From the NCBI RefSeq assembly GCF_008635795.1, contig NZ_VWRQ01000010.1, positions 124,001-188,000 of the forward strand: 64,000 nt of DNA. Reading direction: 5' to 3'. The stretch comes from Paenibacillus tepidiphilus. Its GTDB lineage: Bacteria; Bacillota; Bacilli; Paenibacillales; Paenibacillaceae. Position 1 is the stretch's first letter, and every line of letters begins with the position of its first letter. The position numbers and the translations under genes are program-made. Below are positions 51,784 through 60,858 of the stretch, in pieces. The notes below the pieces were generated by a model, which saw only the letters and a program-made list of their open reading frames with translations, was not told where the DNA came from and did not search any database.

Positions 51784-53130
51784 ATGTCTGAAGAAACAAG
51801 AAACCAGGAAGCTGCGGTGAATGCTGAGAACAGCGAAACCGTAGAAACAACGGAAACTGTGGAAGCAGCTGTAAACGAAGAAACTGCCGGAGCCGCTGAA
51901 GTAGCTCAGGACAGCGAAGAAGAAGTAACAAGCCAAGAAGGATTGGAGATCATTTCTCTGAAAAAAGGCGATACCGTGAAAGGAACAATCGTCAAAATCG
52001 AAGATAACCAAGCTTATGTAAGCATTGGATATAAATACGACGGCGTTATTCCAATTCGCGAATTGTCTTCCGTACAAATCGACAACGCTGCGGCAGCAGT
52101 TGAAGTCGGACAAGAAGTGGAATGTAAGGTAGTCAGCATCAACGACAACAAAGAAAGCCTCGTGCTCTCCAAGCGCGCTATTGACAGCGAGAAATCCTGG
52201 GAAGACCTCGAGAAGTACTTCGCTTCGCAGGAAGCGTTCGAAGTTACTGTGGCCGACGTTGTTAAAGGCGGTCTGGTTGCCGATGTCGGTGCACGCGGAT
52301 TCATTCCTGCTTCGATGGTGGAACGTCATTTCGTTGAAGATTTCAGCGACTACAAAGGCCGCACGCTGCGCGTGAAAGTGAAAGAACTCGACCGTGAGAA
52401 CAGCAAGGTTATTCTTTCCGCCAAAGAAGTGCTGGAAGCTGAATTCGAAGCCAACAAGCAGAAGATTATGTCCGAGCTGTCCGAAGGACAAATCATCGAG
52501 GGTACAGTACAACGCCTGACCCAATTCGGTGCCTTTGTTGATGTCGGCGGTGTAGACGGTCTGGTGCATGTATCCGAAATCGCTTGGACCCATGTCGACA
52601 AGCCAGCTGATGCTGTATCCGAAGGCGAAAAGGTACGCGTTAAAGTACTGAAAGTCGATCCGGAAAAAGGCAAGATCAGCCTGAGCATCAAAGCGGCAAC
52701 TCCTGGTCCGTGGGATTCCGCAGCCGGCAAGATCAACATCGGCGATATCGTGACCGGTGAAGTGAAGCGTCTCGTGAACTTCGGCGCATTCGTTGAGCTG
52801 TTCCCTGGTGTAGAAGGTCTGGTGCATATTTCCCAGATCTCCCACAAGCATATCGGCACTCCGCATGAAGTGCTGAAGGAAGGCCAGGAAGTTCAGGTCA
52901 AAGTGCTGGACTTCAATCCGTCCGAGAAGCGCGTAAGCCTGAGCATCAAGGAAACCGAAGAAGCGCCAGCTCCTTCTCCTAGACCAGAACGCGAACGCAG
53001 CTCCAGCAGAGACAAGGCACCTAAAGAAGTCCTGAACAACCCTAACGTATCGCTCAGCAACGAAGGACTCAGCTTCACGCTGGCTGAACGTTTCGGCGAC
53101 AAGCTGGACAAATTCAAGGGCAATAACTAA
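51784..53130 (+). CDS. rpsA: Ribosomal protein S1 homologue with four S1 domains (YpfD-like)
   Basis: A 448-residue RNA-binding protein with four S1 domains: ~58-125 (GDTVKGTIVKIEDNQAYVSI), ~140-210, ~225-295 (GQIIEGTVQRLTQFGAFVDVG) and ~312-380 (GDIVTGEVKRLVNFGAFVEL). It is the YpfD type, a shorter relative of E. coli S1. Residues 1-~52 form a very acidic Glu/Ala/Thr extension, and the tail after ~385 is Pro/Ser/Arg-rich. The ATG follows GAGGAGGG. A terminator separates it from der. Confidence 0.93.
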   Translation: MSEETRNQEAAVNAENSETVETTETVEAAVNEETAGAAEVAQDSEEEVTSQEGLEIISLKKGDTVKGTIVKIEDNQAYVSIGYKYDGVIPIRELSSVQIDNAAAAVEVGQEVECKVVSINDNKESLVLSKRAIDSEKSWEDLEKYFASQEAFEVTVADVVKGGLVADVGARGFIPASMVERHFVEDFSDYKGRTLRVKVKELDRENSKVILSAKEVLEAEFEANKQKIMSELSEGQIIEGTVQRLTQFGAFVDVGGVDGLVHVSEIAWTHVDKPADAVSEGEKVRVKVLKVDPEKGKISLSIKAATPGPWDSAAGKINIGDIVTGEVKRLVNFGAFVELFPGVEGLVHISQISHKHIGTPHEVLKEGQEVQVKVLDFNPSEKRVSLSIKETEEAPAPSPRPERERSSSRDKAPKEVLNNPNVSLSNEGLSFTLAERFGDKLDKFKGNN

Positions 53131-53172
53131 TCCCTTAGGCAAGCTTTCCTTTTTGCATAAGAGGTAAAGGTA

Positions 53173-53211
53173 TCGGCGAACTCCCGATTGGGGGTTCGCC
53201 GATTGTGTTTT
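53173..53211 (+). terminator. Rho-independent terminator after rpsA
   Basis: TCGGCGAACTCCC (53173-53185) pairs with GGGGTTCGCCGA at the 3' arm (ending 53202). TTGTGTTTT follows. Confidence 0.9.
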
Positions 53212-53218
53212 ACATTAG

Positions 53219-53248
53219 TTGTTCAAGTGATTGATTTTTTGCTATGAT
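53219..53248 (+). promoter_or_regulatory. Candidate sigma-A promoter of der
   Basis: TTGTTC (53219-53224) and TATGAT (53243-53248) are separated by 18 bases and lie directly after the rpsA terminator. Confidence 0.55.
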
Positions 53249-53279
53249 GATTTAGGTACCAATGACAGGAGGAATGACT

Positions 53280-54605
53280 ATGGCAAGACCCGTTGTAGCA
53301 ATTGTAGGGAGGCCTAACGTCGGCAAATCGACGATCTTTAACAGGCTGATTGGCGATAAGCTGGCGATAGTAGAAGATAAACCGGGGATTACACGCGACC
53401 GGATTTACGGCGTATCCGATTGGAACGGCAAATCCTTCAGTGTCATCGACACCGGAGGCATTGAAATAGACGGTGACGACTTTATTCTGAAGTCGATCCG
53501 CGTCCAGGCGGAGCTGGCCATTGAAGAGGCCGATCTGATCGTCTTCATGTGTGAGGCCAAGAGCGGCCTTACGAACGCAGACGAGGAAGTGGCGCAAATT
53601 CTGTTCCGGTCCGGCAAGCCGGTCGTGCTCGCCGTCAATAAAGTGGATAATATGAAACGTGCAGAAGATATTTATGAATTTTACAGTCTGGGCATCGGCG
53701 ATCCGATTGGTATTTCCGGTAGCCACGGCACCGGCATCGGCGATCTGCTCGACGCGGTAACTGAACGTCTCCCCGACAAAACCGATGAGGAATACGACGA
53801 GGATGTCATTCGCGTAGCCTTGATCGGGCGGCCAAATGTGGGCAAATCATCCCTGGTCAATGCAATTCTGGGCGAGGAACGGGTAATTGTCAGCGATATC
53901 GCCGGGACAACCCGCGATGCGATCGACACCCCTTTTGAAAAAGACGGGCAGCGTTACGTGCTCATTGATACGGCTGGGATGCGTAAACGCGGAAAAGTGT
54001 ATGAAACCACAGAAAAATACAGTGTGATGCGGGCCATGCGTGCCATTGAGCGGGCTGACGTTGTGCTGGTGGTCATCAACGGCGAGGAAGGCATTATCGA
54101 TCAGGACAAGCACATCGCCGGTTATGCGCATGATGCGGGGAAGGCCTCGATCTTCGTTGTCAACAAGTGGGACGCCGTCGAGAAGGACGACAAGACGATG
54201 CAGCACTTTGAGAACAATATCCGAGACCATTTCCTGTTTATGACTTATGCGCCGGTGGTCTTCCTGTCTGCACTGACCAAGCAACGCCTGCAGAAGCTGC
54301 TGCCGGTCGTGCAGCATGTCGCGCAGCAGCATTCGCTGCGGATTGCGACCCATCTGCTCAACGATGTGGTATCCGATGCCATAGCCATCAATCCTCCACC
54401 GACAGACAAAGGACGGCGCCTGCGGATCAATTACGTTACACAAGTCGCTGTGAAACCGCCTACGATCGTCGTGTTCGTCAATGACCCGTCCCTGATGCAC
54501 TTCTCCTATGAACGCTATCTGGAGAACAAAATCCGGGCGGCATTCAATTTTGAGGGAACACCGATCCGTATCTTTACACGGCGCAAGTCCGAAAACGAAG
54601 GTTAG
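53280..54605 (+). CDS. der: Ribosome-assembly GTPase Der (EngA)
   Basis: Der has two tandem GTPase domains and is needed for 50S subunit maturation. The 441-residue protein carries GRPNVGKS twice (near the start and ~residue 185), DTGG and DTAGMRKRG as G3 elements, NKVD and NKWD as G4, and a C-terminal KH-like domain (~355-440; [22 protein letters not shown]). The ATG lies seven bases after AGGAGG; three upstream in-frame codons precede that site. plsY follows 12 bases downstream. Confidence 0.96.
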   Translation: MARPVVAIVGRPNVGKSTIFNRLIGDKLAIVEDKPGITRDRIYGVSDWNGKSFSVIDTGGIEIDGDDFILKSIRVQAELAIEEADLIVFMCEAKSGLTNADEEVAQILFRSGKPVVLAVNKVDNMKRAEDIYEFYSLGIGDPIGISGSHGTGIGDLLDAVTERLPDKTDEEYDEDVIRVALIGRPNVGKSSLVNAILGEERVIVSDIAGTTRDAIDTPFEKDGQRYVLIDTAGMRKRGKVYETTEKYSVMRAMRAIERADVVLVVINGEEGIIDQDKHIAGYAHDAGKASIFVVNKWDAVEKDDKTMQHFENNIRDHFLFMTYAPVVFLSALTKQRLQKLLPVVQHVAQQHSLRIATHLLNDVVSDAIAINPPPTDKGRRLRINYVTQVAVKPPTIVVFVNDPSLMHFSYERYLENKIRAAFNFEGTPIRIFTRRKSENEG

Positions 54606-54617
54606 GGGAGAAGAGTT

Positions 54618-55235
54618 GTGGCGTTTGAACTTCTGGTGATTGTTGTAAGCTATTTGCTGGGCTCCGTCAGCTTCAGCGTGCTGCTGGTCAGGCTGCTTAA
54701 AGGGATTGATATCCGCCAGTATGGCAGCGGCAATGCAGGGGCAACCAACACGCTGCGTGTTATGGGCAAGGGTCCGGCTATCATGGTGCTGGCGCTTGAT
54801 GTGGTGAAGGGGATTGCAGCAGTCTGGCTTGGCGTGTGGGCCGGCGGCACGGACAGCTGGGTTGCGGTTGCCTGCGGAATTGCCGCTATTGTGGGGCATA
54901 ATTGGCCGCTGTACTTTCACTTCCGCGGCGGAAAGGGCATTGCCACGACCATCGGTGTCATGGCGACCCTTAGCTTCTGGCCTGCGCTCCTTGCCGGAAT
55001 CATTGCGATCGGCTCGATATTCATTACCCGCTATGTGTCACTGGGCTCACTGATTTTTGTGGCGCTGACGCCGCTCTTCCTGCTGTTCACTGACTTCTCG
55101 CCGCCAGTACTCTGGGGCAGTCTTGTTATTGCCGTCTTTGCGTTCTGGCGGCACCGCAGCAATATTGTGAAGATCAGCGAGGGCCGGGAGAACAAGATCG
55201 GCGCCAAGGCCAAGGAGGGGAAACGCGTTGTCTGA
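54618..55235 (+). CDS. plsY: Glycerol-3-phosphate acyltransferase PlsY
   Basis: PlsY moves an acyl group from acyl-phosphate to sn-glycerol 3-phosphate, the first step of phospholipid synthesis. The 205-residue membrane protein has GSVSFSVLLVRL, the catalytic GSGNAGATNTLR loop, GHNWPLYFHFRGGKGIAT and a basic tail. The GTG start follows GGGGAG. Its last bases overlap the gpsA start by eight, linking acyl acceptor synthesis and acylation in one unit with der. Confidence 0.95.
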   Translation: MAFELLVIVVSYLLGSVSFSVLLVRLLKGIDIRQYGSGNAGATNTLRVMGKGPAIMVLALDVVKGIAAVWLGVWAGGTDSWVAVACGIAAIVGHNWPLYFHFRGGKGIATTIGVMATLSFWPALLAGIIAIGSIFITRYVSLGSLIFVALTPLFLLFTDFSPPVLWGSLVIAVFAFWRHRSNIVKISEGRENKIGAKAKEGKRVV

Positions 55236-56268
55236 TAAAGTAACCGTACTGGTCGCGGGAAGCTGGGGAACCGCACTGGCTTCCGTGCTCGCGGCTAACC
55301 ATCCGGAGGTATATCTTTGGACACGCAAGGCGGAGCAGGCCGATGAAATCAATAATCATCATACCAACCGCCACTATTTGCCCGATATTGAACTGCCGCA
55401 TAACATCATCGCCACAACGGATATGGAGACCGCTGTCAAGGGAACCAAAGCGGTCCTGATCGTGGCCCCGTCCGCAGCCATGCGGGAGGTATCACGGGCG
55501 CTGAGGCCGTTCTGGCGGGAGGATATGCTGGTGCTTCATGCGACCAAGGGCTTTGAGACTGAAAGCATGAAGCGGATGTCGGAGGTCATTTCCGAAGAGC
55601 TCGGCTGCAGGGAAGAGAGCGTTGTAGTGCTCTCCGGACCGAGCCATGCCGAAGAAGTCGTGCGGCTGTGTCCGACGACCGTTGTGGTGGCCGCGCGGGA
55701 AAACGGCCGTGCCGCAGCGGCACAGGAGCTGTTCATCAACAACGACTTCCGCGTCTATACGAACCGCGACCAGGTCGGCGTTGAGCTGGCGGGAGCACTT
55801 AAGAACATTATCGCATTGGGTGCAGGCTTATCCGACGGACTAGGCTTTGGTGACAACGCCAAGGCGGCTCTGCTGACGCGCGGCCTTGCCGAAATCTCCC
55901 GGGTAGGCGTGGAGCTGGGCGCCAATCCACTCACCTTCTCCGGTCTCGCCGGACTGGGCGACCTTGTGGTAACAGCGACAAGCCAGCACAGCCGCAATTG
56001 GCGGGCCGGTTCCATGCTGGGCAAGGGGAAGGCGCTGGATGAGGTGCTGGAATCGATGGGGATGGTGGTGGAAGGCATCCGTACAACACAAGCCGCCCAT
56101 GCCATTGCCAAGAAGCTGGGCGTCCAAATGCCGATTACCGACCAGATTTACCATGTACTCTTCATGGGCCGCTCACCGCGGGCGGCGGTCGAAGCGCTGA
56201 TGGCGCGTGACCGCAAGACGGAGATGGAGTCTATCTCCCAGGAAACCTGGGAAACGTGGCATTCCTGA
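55228..56268 (+). CDS. gpsA: Glycerol-3-phosphate dehydrogenase [NAD(P)+]
   Basis: GpsA reduces dihydroxyacetone phosphate to sn-glycerol 3-phosphate for phospholipids. The 346-residue protein has the Rossmann start VTVLVAGSWGTALA, KGFE, GPSHAEEV, ALKNIIALGAG (catalytic Lys) and GLAGLGDLVVT. The first Gly of the usual GAGSWGTA motif is Val here. The TTG start lies in the tail of plsY after AGGAGGGG-like purines. It completes a der-plsY-gpsA unit. Confidence 0.95.
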   Translation: MSDKVTVLVAGSWGTALASVLAANHPEVYLWTRKAEQADEINNHHTNRHYLPDIELPHNIIATTDMETAVKGTKAVLIVAPSAAMREVSRALRPFWREDMLVLHATKGFETESMKRMSEVISEELGCREESVVVLSGPSHAEEVVRLCPTTVVVAARENGRAAAAQELFINNDFRVYTNRDQVGVELAGALKNIIALGAGLSDGLGFGDNAKAALLTRGLAEISRVGVELGANPLTFSGLAGLGDLVVTATSQHSRNWRAGSMLGKGKALDEVLESMGMVVEGIRTTQAAHAIAKKLGVQMPITDQIYHVLFMGRSPRAAVEALMARDRKTEMESISQETWETWHS

Positions 56269-56333
56269 TTTGCTCACCTTTTGCCGGAGATTCTCATATG
56301 TTGTTATGGGGATTGACGGAGGAGGGATGAACA

Positions 56334-56609
56334 GTGAGCAAAGATTTCTCCAAGGATGCGCTGAATGCCATCAACAAAAAAACGGGCAAAAATATTACTC
56401 CGGGTGCAGTCAAGAAGCTTGCCGGCACGGTTAAGCCGGGAACGATGCAGAATGAAGCCCAGCTCCGCCAATTGATCAAGCAGGTATCGGCGATGGCCAA
56501 GGTGCCGGTCAGTGAAACGACGGTGCAGGAAATTGTCAATGCAGTCAAAAAAGGCGGTGCCAACTTGGGCACCATGGAGTCCTTAATGAAAATGATGATG
56601 AAAAAATAG
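56334..56609 (+). CDS. spoVIF: Stage VI sporulation protein F family
   Basis: A 91-residue, mainly helical small protein: DALNAINKKTGKNITPGAVKKLAG, EAQLRQLIKQVSAMAKVPVS and a Met/Lys-rich end. Length and the 'LRQLIKQVS' segment match SpoVIF, a sporulation protein that helps GerE-dependent coat assembly in B. subtilis. The GTG follows GGAGGG. It stands 65 bases after gpsA and is closed by a strong terminator. The call rests on family resemblance and context. Confidence 0.8.
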   Translation: MSKDFSKDALNAINKKTGKNITPGAVKKLAGTVKPGTMQNEAQLRQLIKQVSAMAKVPVSETTVQEIVNAVKKGGANLGTMESLMKMMMKK

Positions 56610-56637
56610 TCGCCGCAGCTTTCGGCGATCAGGGTAG

Positions 56638-56678
56638 ACAGCCGGTGAATCGCTGAATTCACCGGCTGTTTGCTGTGA
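56638..56678 (+). terminator. Rho-independent terminator after spoVIF
   Basis: ACAGCCGGTGAAT (56638-56650) pairs with ATTCACCGGCTGT (56657-56669). TTGCTGTG follows. Confidence 0.85.
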
Positions 56679-56802
56679 CTGTAATTCGAGCTTTATTAGG
56701 TCGCAGGTATTAGGCTATAATATTCGCAAGCTCAAGATGTAAGTTCATACATAACTGGAAGATTTGTAGCGCGTTGCATTCTGTGGAAACGGATGTGAGT
56801 CT

Positions 56803-57441
56803 ATGGCAGGCAGGCAAATGTCTCATAGCTTGATAAGTGCGCTTGGCGTCATATCGCAATGTCTTGAAGTGCCCGTGCAGGAGGGTGTGCCGGCATGGCT
56901 GCTGGGCGGCAGCTGCGGGCAAATGCTGCAAGGAGTCGACCTGAAATCGCCACCCCGAGATGTTGATCTCTACAGCGATCTGGATAGTGCAGACAGATTG
57001 CGTGCCAAGCTTGGCCGCTATTCATTGGATCAGGCCCCGCTGGAGGATGACAGCGGTGACTGCTTCTCGCTGCGCAGCCGGTTCTTCATCGGCGGAATCC
57101 AGGTGGAGCTTATAAGCGGCTTCCGCATCTGGAGCACAGGGGCGTTCCGTGTAGACATTCAGCGGATACTGCCGTTTGCTCCGGTAGCCGATGTTTCCGG
57201 GGCGGGAGCACTGCCGCTTATACCGCTGGCCGTGGAGTGGGTCTGCTGCCAGCTGCGCGGCCGGCAGGAGCGTGCGGTCCGGATCGCAGAAGCCATGCGA
57301 AGCAATATGCCGGCACATCTGCCGCTGCTGAAGGAATTGCTTGCCGAACATAGACTATATGAAATGCTGCGCCCCCGGCTGACGGAGCTGGCGGATTCCT
57401 CCCTGAATAATCTTACCGGCCAGGACAAGGCAGCAAATTAG
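56803..57441 (+). CDS. Nucleotidyltransferase-like protein, function unknown
   Basis: A 212-residue soluble protein. The early WLLGGSCGQMLQGV... PRDVDLYSD resembles the GGS-x9+-DxD core of nucleotidyltransferase-fold enzymes (MNT or CCA-adding types), with both Asp residues present. The rest is a helical domain without other motifs. Typical toxin-antitoxin MNT proteins are smaller. Its start is uncertain, since no strong ribosome site is seen. The 2Fe-2S ferredoxin gene follows 15 bases after its stop, suggesting co-expression. Confidence 0.65.
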   Translation: MAGRQMSHSLISALGVISQCLEVPVQEGVPAWLLGGSCGQMLQGVDLKSPPRDVDLYSDLDSADRLRAKLGRYSLDQAPLEDDSGDCFSLRSRFFIGGIQVELISGFRIWSTGAFRVDIQRILPFAPVADVSGAGALPLIPLAVEWVCCQLRGRQERAVRIAEAMRSNMPAHLPLLKELLAEHRLYEMLRPRLTELADSSLNNLTGQDKAAN

Positions 57442-57456
57442 AAAGGAAATAAGCAT

Positions 57457-57825
57457 ATGCAAACCTTACATAAAGTGACTGTAACGTTCCAGCCGGAAGG
57501 CCGAAAGGTTGCTGTGAATTACGGTACCACCGTGCTGGAGGCTGCCCGCAGAGGCGGCATCACGCTGCCTACCCGCTGCGGCGGCAAGGCAGGCTGCCTG
57601 ATGTGCAAGGTCACGGTGGACGAGCAGGAGGCGTCCTCGCTTGCATCGCCCGGCGAAATCGAGCGGCGCAAGCTCGGCAGCCTGCTGGAGAAGAACGTCC
57701 GGCTGGCCTGCCAGGCAGCCGTTAAGGGGGCGGTGACTGTCACCGTCCCCGAGGACCCGCTGAAGGCGGCAGTCCGGCGCAGGCTGGAGGCCGCACGCAG
57801 TGCCGAAGAGGATCGCCTCTGGTAA
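57457..57825 (+). CDS. 2Fe-2S ferredoxin-type protein
   Basis: A 122-residue protein with the plant-type 2Fe-2S motif RCGGKAGCLMC (C-x5-C-x2-C) and the fourth cysteine in RLACQA. It starts MQTLHKVTVTFQPEGR and ends in a charged Arg/Glu-rich helix of ~25 residues. It probably carries electrons to an unknown cytoplasmic enzyme. The ATG follows AAAGGAAA. It is common upstream of spoIVA in Paenibacillus-like genomes, but no partner is evident. Confidence 0.88.
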   Translation: MQTLHKVTVTFQPEGRKVAVNYGTTVLEAARRGGITLPTRCGGKAGCLMCKVTVDEQEASSLASPGEIERRKLGSLLEKNVRLACQAAVKGAVTVTVPEDPLKAAVRRRLEAARSAEEDRLW

Positions 57826-58174
57826 GCGTAAAGGCCGGTTCTAGCCGGCCCTCCCCCCTCATATGATGGATGAGAAGACTTTCCGGGCGTCGCCGCCTAT
57901 GCATCTTCTTGATAGCTTTGGCAGAAAAAATGCCGAATTGATGGATGCTGCAGGTCTAAATCCGTTCCGGTTACATATGATGATACTAGTCCAAATGTAT
58001 GTCCGAGCATTCGGGGTTTAGCGCTGGAGCATAAGCTCTTCTCAAGGCAGCCGCTGGGCCCCGGGCGGGCAGCAGTCCGGTGGATGCCCTGAAAGGGTCA
58101 GCTTGCCGGCGGAACGCGAAGTCGATGCTCTTCAGGCATTTTTTCTTCGGGATTATATGAGGAGGGGATCTCTT
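57826..58174. other. Intergenic region before spoIVA
   Basis: About 350 bases. A GGCCGG/CCGGCC hairpin (57833-57850) without a T-run follows the ferredoxin gene. A possible sigma-E-type element pair lies at 57954-57981. The rest shows no gene; a frame running into spoIVA has no ribosome site. Confidence 0.5.
57954..57981 (+). promoter_or_regulatory. Possible sigma-E-type promoter of spoIVA
   Basis: GTCTAAAT (57954-57961) and CATATGAT (57974-57981), 12 bases apart, loosely resemble the mother-cell sigma-E -35 and -10 elements. spoIVA is a sigma-E gene in B. subtilis. The match is weak. Confidence 0.3.
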
Positions 58175-59653
58175 TTGGAAAAAGTGGATATTTTCAAGGA
58201 CATTGCCGAGCGGACCGGCGGAGACATTTATCTGGGCGTCGTCGGCGCGGTTCGCACGGGAAAATCAACATTTATCAAACGCTTCATGGAGACGATTGTG
58301 CTGCCCAACATCACCAGTGAAGCAGACCGTGTCAGAGCGGTTGATGAACTCCCGCAAAGTGCGGCTGGCAAAACCATCATGACCACAGAGCCGAAATTCG
58401 TACCCAACAACGCGGTGCAAATCAAAGTGGCTGAAGGGCTGGAGGTCAATGTCCGGCTCGTGGATTGTGTCGGTTATGCAGTTGAAGGTGCCAAGGGCTA
58501 CGAGGATGAAAACGGTCCCCGGATGATTTCGACCCCTTGGTTCGAAGAGCCGATTCCGTTTCAGGAAGCGGCTGAAATCGGCACGCGGAAGGTCATCCAG
58601 GAGCATTCCACCCTGGGCGTTGTCGTTACTACAGACGGCACCATCGCCGAGATTCCGCGCAGCTCATACATTGACTCCGAAGAACGGGTGATCGCCGAGC
58701 TGAAGGAAGTCGGCAAGCCCTTTGTACTGGTAATCAACTCTACCCGGCCGCGCAGTGAAGAAGCACAGCAGCTGCGCAGCGAACTGGCGGTAAAGTACGA
58801 CATCCCGGTCATGGCGCTCAGTGCAGCCAATATGACCGAGGAAGATGTAACCGGAGTGCTGCGCGAGGTGCTGTATGAGTTCCCGGTCCATGAAGTAAAC
58901 GTCAATCTTCCAAGCTGGGTCATGGTGCTTGGCGAGAACCACTGGCTGCGGACCAGCTATGAGAATTCCGTCCGCGATACCGTCAAGGATATCCGGCGCC
59001 TGCGCGATGTAGACCGTCTGGTCTCCCAGTTTACCGACTACGATTTTATCGACAGAGCCGGCCTTAGCGGCATGAACATGGGCCAGGGCGTGGCTGAAAT
59101 TGATCTCTTCGCGCCCGAGGAATTATACGATCAGGTGCTGATGGAAGTGGTGGGCGTAGAAATCCGGGGCAAAGATCATCTGCTGCAGCTGATGCAGGAT
59201 TTCGCCCATGCCAAACGGGAATATGACCGCTTCTCGGAAGCGCTGGAAATGGTGAAGACGACCGGCTACGGCATCGCTGCTCCTTCGCTGGCTGAGATGG
59301 CGCTCGATGAACCGGAGCTGATCCGCCAGGGCTCCCGGTTCGGAGTTCGGCTGAAGGCGACTGCGCCTTCCATCCATATGATCCGCGTCGATGTGGAATC
59401 GGAATTCTCGCCGATCATCGGGACAGAGAAGCAGAGCGAAGAGCTGGTACGGTATCTCATGCAGGATTTCGAGAACGACCCGATCAAGATTTGGGAATCC
59501 GATATATTCGGCCGTTCCTTGCATTCCATCGTCCGCGAAGGCATTCAGGGCAAGATCGCGATGATGCCGGACAACGCCCGTTACAAGCTGCAGGAGACGC
59601 TCGGACGGATTATCAATGAAGGCTCCGGCGGACTGATTGCGATCATCCTGTAA
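58175..59653 (+). CDS. spoIVA: Stage IV sporulation protein A
   Basis: SpoIVA is the ATPase that polymerises on the outer forespore membrane as the base of the spore coat. Starting at TTG after GGAGGGG gives 492 residues, exactly the usual length, beginning MEKVDIFKDIAERTGGDIYL. The Walker A motif GAVRTGKST lies at ~24-32, DCVGYAVEGAKGYEDENG follows, and the conserved C-terminus ends GLIAIIL. A strong terminator follows. Confidence 0.97.
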   Translation: MEKVDIFKDIAERTGGDIYLGVVGAVRTGKSTFIKRFMETIVLPNITSEADRVRAVDELPQSAAGKTIMTTEPKFVPNNAVQIKVAEGLEVNVRLVDCVGYAVEGAKGYEDENGPRMISTPWFEEPIPFQEAAEIGTRKVIQEHSTLGVVVTTDGTIAEIPRSSYIDSEERVIAELKEVGKPFVLVINSTRPRSEEAQQLRSELAVKYDIPVMALSAANMTEEDVTGVLREVLYEFPVHEVNVNLPSWVMVLGENHWLRTSYENSVRDTVKDIRRLRDVDRLVSQFTDYDFIDRAGLSGMNMGQGVAEIDLFAPEELYDQVLMEVVGVEIRGKDHLLQLMQDFAHAKREYDRFSEALEMVKTTGYGIAAPSLAEMALDEPELIRQGSRFGVRLKATAPSIHMIRVDVESEFSPIIGTEKQSEELVRYLMQDFENDPIKIWESDIFGRSLHSIVREGIQGKIAMMPDNARYKLQETLGRIINEGSGGLIAIIL

Positions 59654-59707
59654 TGAGTAACAGCGGGTGCAGGACCACTGTTTAAGAGCTTGAATCATGA
59701 AGCCAAG

Positions 59708-59742
59708 AGAGAGCGGGAGAAACTCCTGCTCTCTTTATTCTG
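59708..59742 (+). terminator. Rho-independent terminator after spoIVA
   Basis: AGAGAGCGGGAG (59708-59719) pairs with CTCCTGCTCTCT (59723-59734) with one G-U, and TTATTCTG follows. Confidence 0.88.
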
Positions 59743-59840
59743 TTAGTTTACTAGCCACCTTTTCTGACAATAATAGAGAATAGTTTCAGATGATTTTTCC
59801 GTTAAGGGTAATACTTTATGCTTGTTTTTTGCGTAACGCC

Positions 59841-59869
59841 TTGAAATTATGGATGGGCTGTATTACTAT
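59841..59869 (+). promoter_or_regulatory. Sigma-A promoter of hbs
   Basis: TTGAAA (59841-59846) and TACTAT (59864-59869) are separated by exactly 17 bases, giving a leader of ~120 bases before hbs. Confidence 0.65.
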
Positions 59870-59993
59870 AAGTTTGTTGCGCTTCGAGGAAGAGTAGCGC
59901 TGAAAGCTAGTAATAACGGGATTATCACGTATATTTTACGTTGAAACGGAAAGAGTGTATGATACCGGAACATTACCCAGGAGGTGAAAAGAC

Positions 59994-60266
59994 ATGAACA
60001 AATCTGATTTGATCAACGTGGTCACAGAAGCAACCGAACTTCCCAAGAAGGATGCTACCAAAGCGGTAGACGCTGTTTTCGAAGCTATTTCCAGCGCCCT
60101 GCAAAACGGGGATAAAGTACAGCTGGTCGGATTCGGAAACTTTGAAGTGCGCGAACGTTCCGCACGCAAAGGCCGTAACCCGCAAACAGGTGAAGAAATC
60201 GAAATTCCTTCGAGCAAAGTGCCAGCCTTCAAACCGGGCAAAGCACTGAAAGACGGAATTAAATAA
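59994..60266 (+). CDS. hbs: DNA-binding protein HU (HBsu)
   Basis: A 90-residue histone-like protein that bends and compacts DNA. It begins [20 protein letters not shown] and has [28 protein letters not shown], where the arm with RNPQTG inserts into the DNA minor groove, and ends [11 protein letters not shown]. The ATG follows AGGAGGTG. The position between spoIVA and mtrB matches B. subtilis, except that mtrA (folE) is absent between hbs and mtrB. Confidence 0.97.
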   Translation: MNKSDLINVVTEATELPKKDATKAVDAVFEAISSALQNGDKVQLVGFGNFEVRERSARKGRNPQTGEEIEIPSSKVPAFKPGKALKDGIK

Positions 60267-60313
60267 TGATTTCTACATATCGCGATTCCGAAGCATAGTC
60301 TTCCGCGTAACGA

Positions 60314-60347
60314 CAATGCCGCCTTTTAGGGCGGCATTTGTTTTTGC
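60314..60347 (+). terminator. Rho-independent terminator after hbs
   Basis: AATGCCGCC (60315-60323) pairs with GGCGGCATT (60330-60338), and TGTTTTTGC follows. Confidence 0.9.
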
Positions 60348-60407
60348 AGGCATGCTTCTTTTCCATTATGCTAGTGTTAACGACCCAATCGATAAAGGAG
60401 GATTAAA

Positions 60408-60656
60408 ATGGCCGAGAAGAACAGCGGAAGCATTCCCGCTCCGGCGGGAGGCGATTATATTGTGGTGAAGGCCAAAGAGAACGGCGTGCAGGTCATCGGA
60501 TTAACCCGGGGACTGGATACCCGGTTTCATCACACGGAGAAGCTGGATAAGGGCGAAGTGCTCATCGCCCAATTTACCGACCATACTTCTGCAATGAAAA
60601 TTCGCGGTAAAGCGGAAATCTGGAGCAAGCACGGACAAATGGAAAGCGAGAGCTGA
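60408..60656 (+). CDS. mtrB: Tryptophan RNA-binding attenuation protein (TRAP)
   Basis: TRAP forms an 11-subunit ring that, with tryptophan bound, wraps (G/U)AG repeats in trp mRNA leaders and stops expression. The 82-residue protein has [33 protein letters not shown] and [13 protein letters not shown], close to B. subtilis TRAP, with the RNA-contacting Lys/Arg cluster in KIRGK. A ~13-residue N-terminal extension is rich in Ser/Pro/Gly. The ATG follows AAGGAGG. No trp operon is in the window, so it acts in trans. Confidence 0.95.
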   Translation: MAEKNSGSIPAPAGGDYIVVKAKENGVQVIGLTRGLDTRFHHTEKLDKGEVLIAQFTDHTSAMKIRGKAEIWSKHGQMESES

Positions 60657-60680
60657 AAGCAGGCGCAGCCTGCTTTTTTG
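60656..60680 (+). terminator. Rho-independent terminator after mtrB
   Basis: AAAGCAGGC (60656-60664) pairs with GCCTGCTTT (60668-60676) around a three-base loop. TTTG follows. Confidence 0.9.
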
Positions 60681-60858
60681 AACTGTAAAGGCTGGAAGCT
60701 GTCCGCTTTGAACAGCCGTATCTTTCCCGCAGACCCGAACAACCCTCTTGATCAGAACGGCATAGCCCTTTCTTCCTGCCCATATACTTAGGATAGGCAT
60801 CCTGCGCTTTCGTATATTCGCAGGGTGCGGCGGAAACGCTGGAAGCAGGAGGTGGAGC

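Larger units (their letters stand above)
59654..59993. other. Intergenic region between spoIVA and hbs
   Basis: About 340 bases, A/T-rich. It holds the spoIVA terminator, a good promoter at 59841-59869 and possibly a second one nearer hbs (TATGAT at about 59959). No gene was seen. Confidence 0.55.

Noticed and set aside
58103..58174. Longer start for SpoIVA
   Set aside because: The TTG after GGAGGGG gives exactly the family length and start. The upstream codons have no ribosome site.
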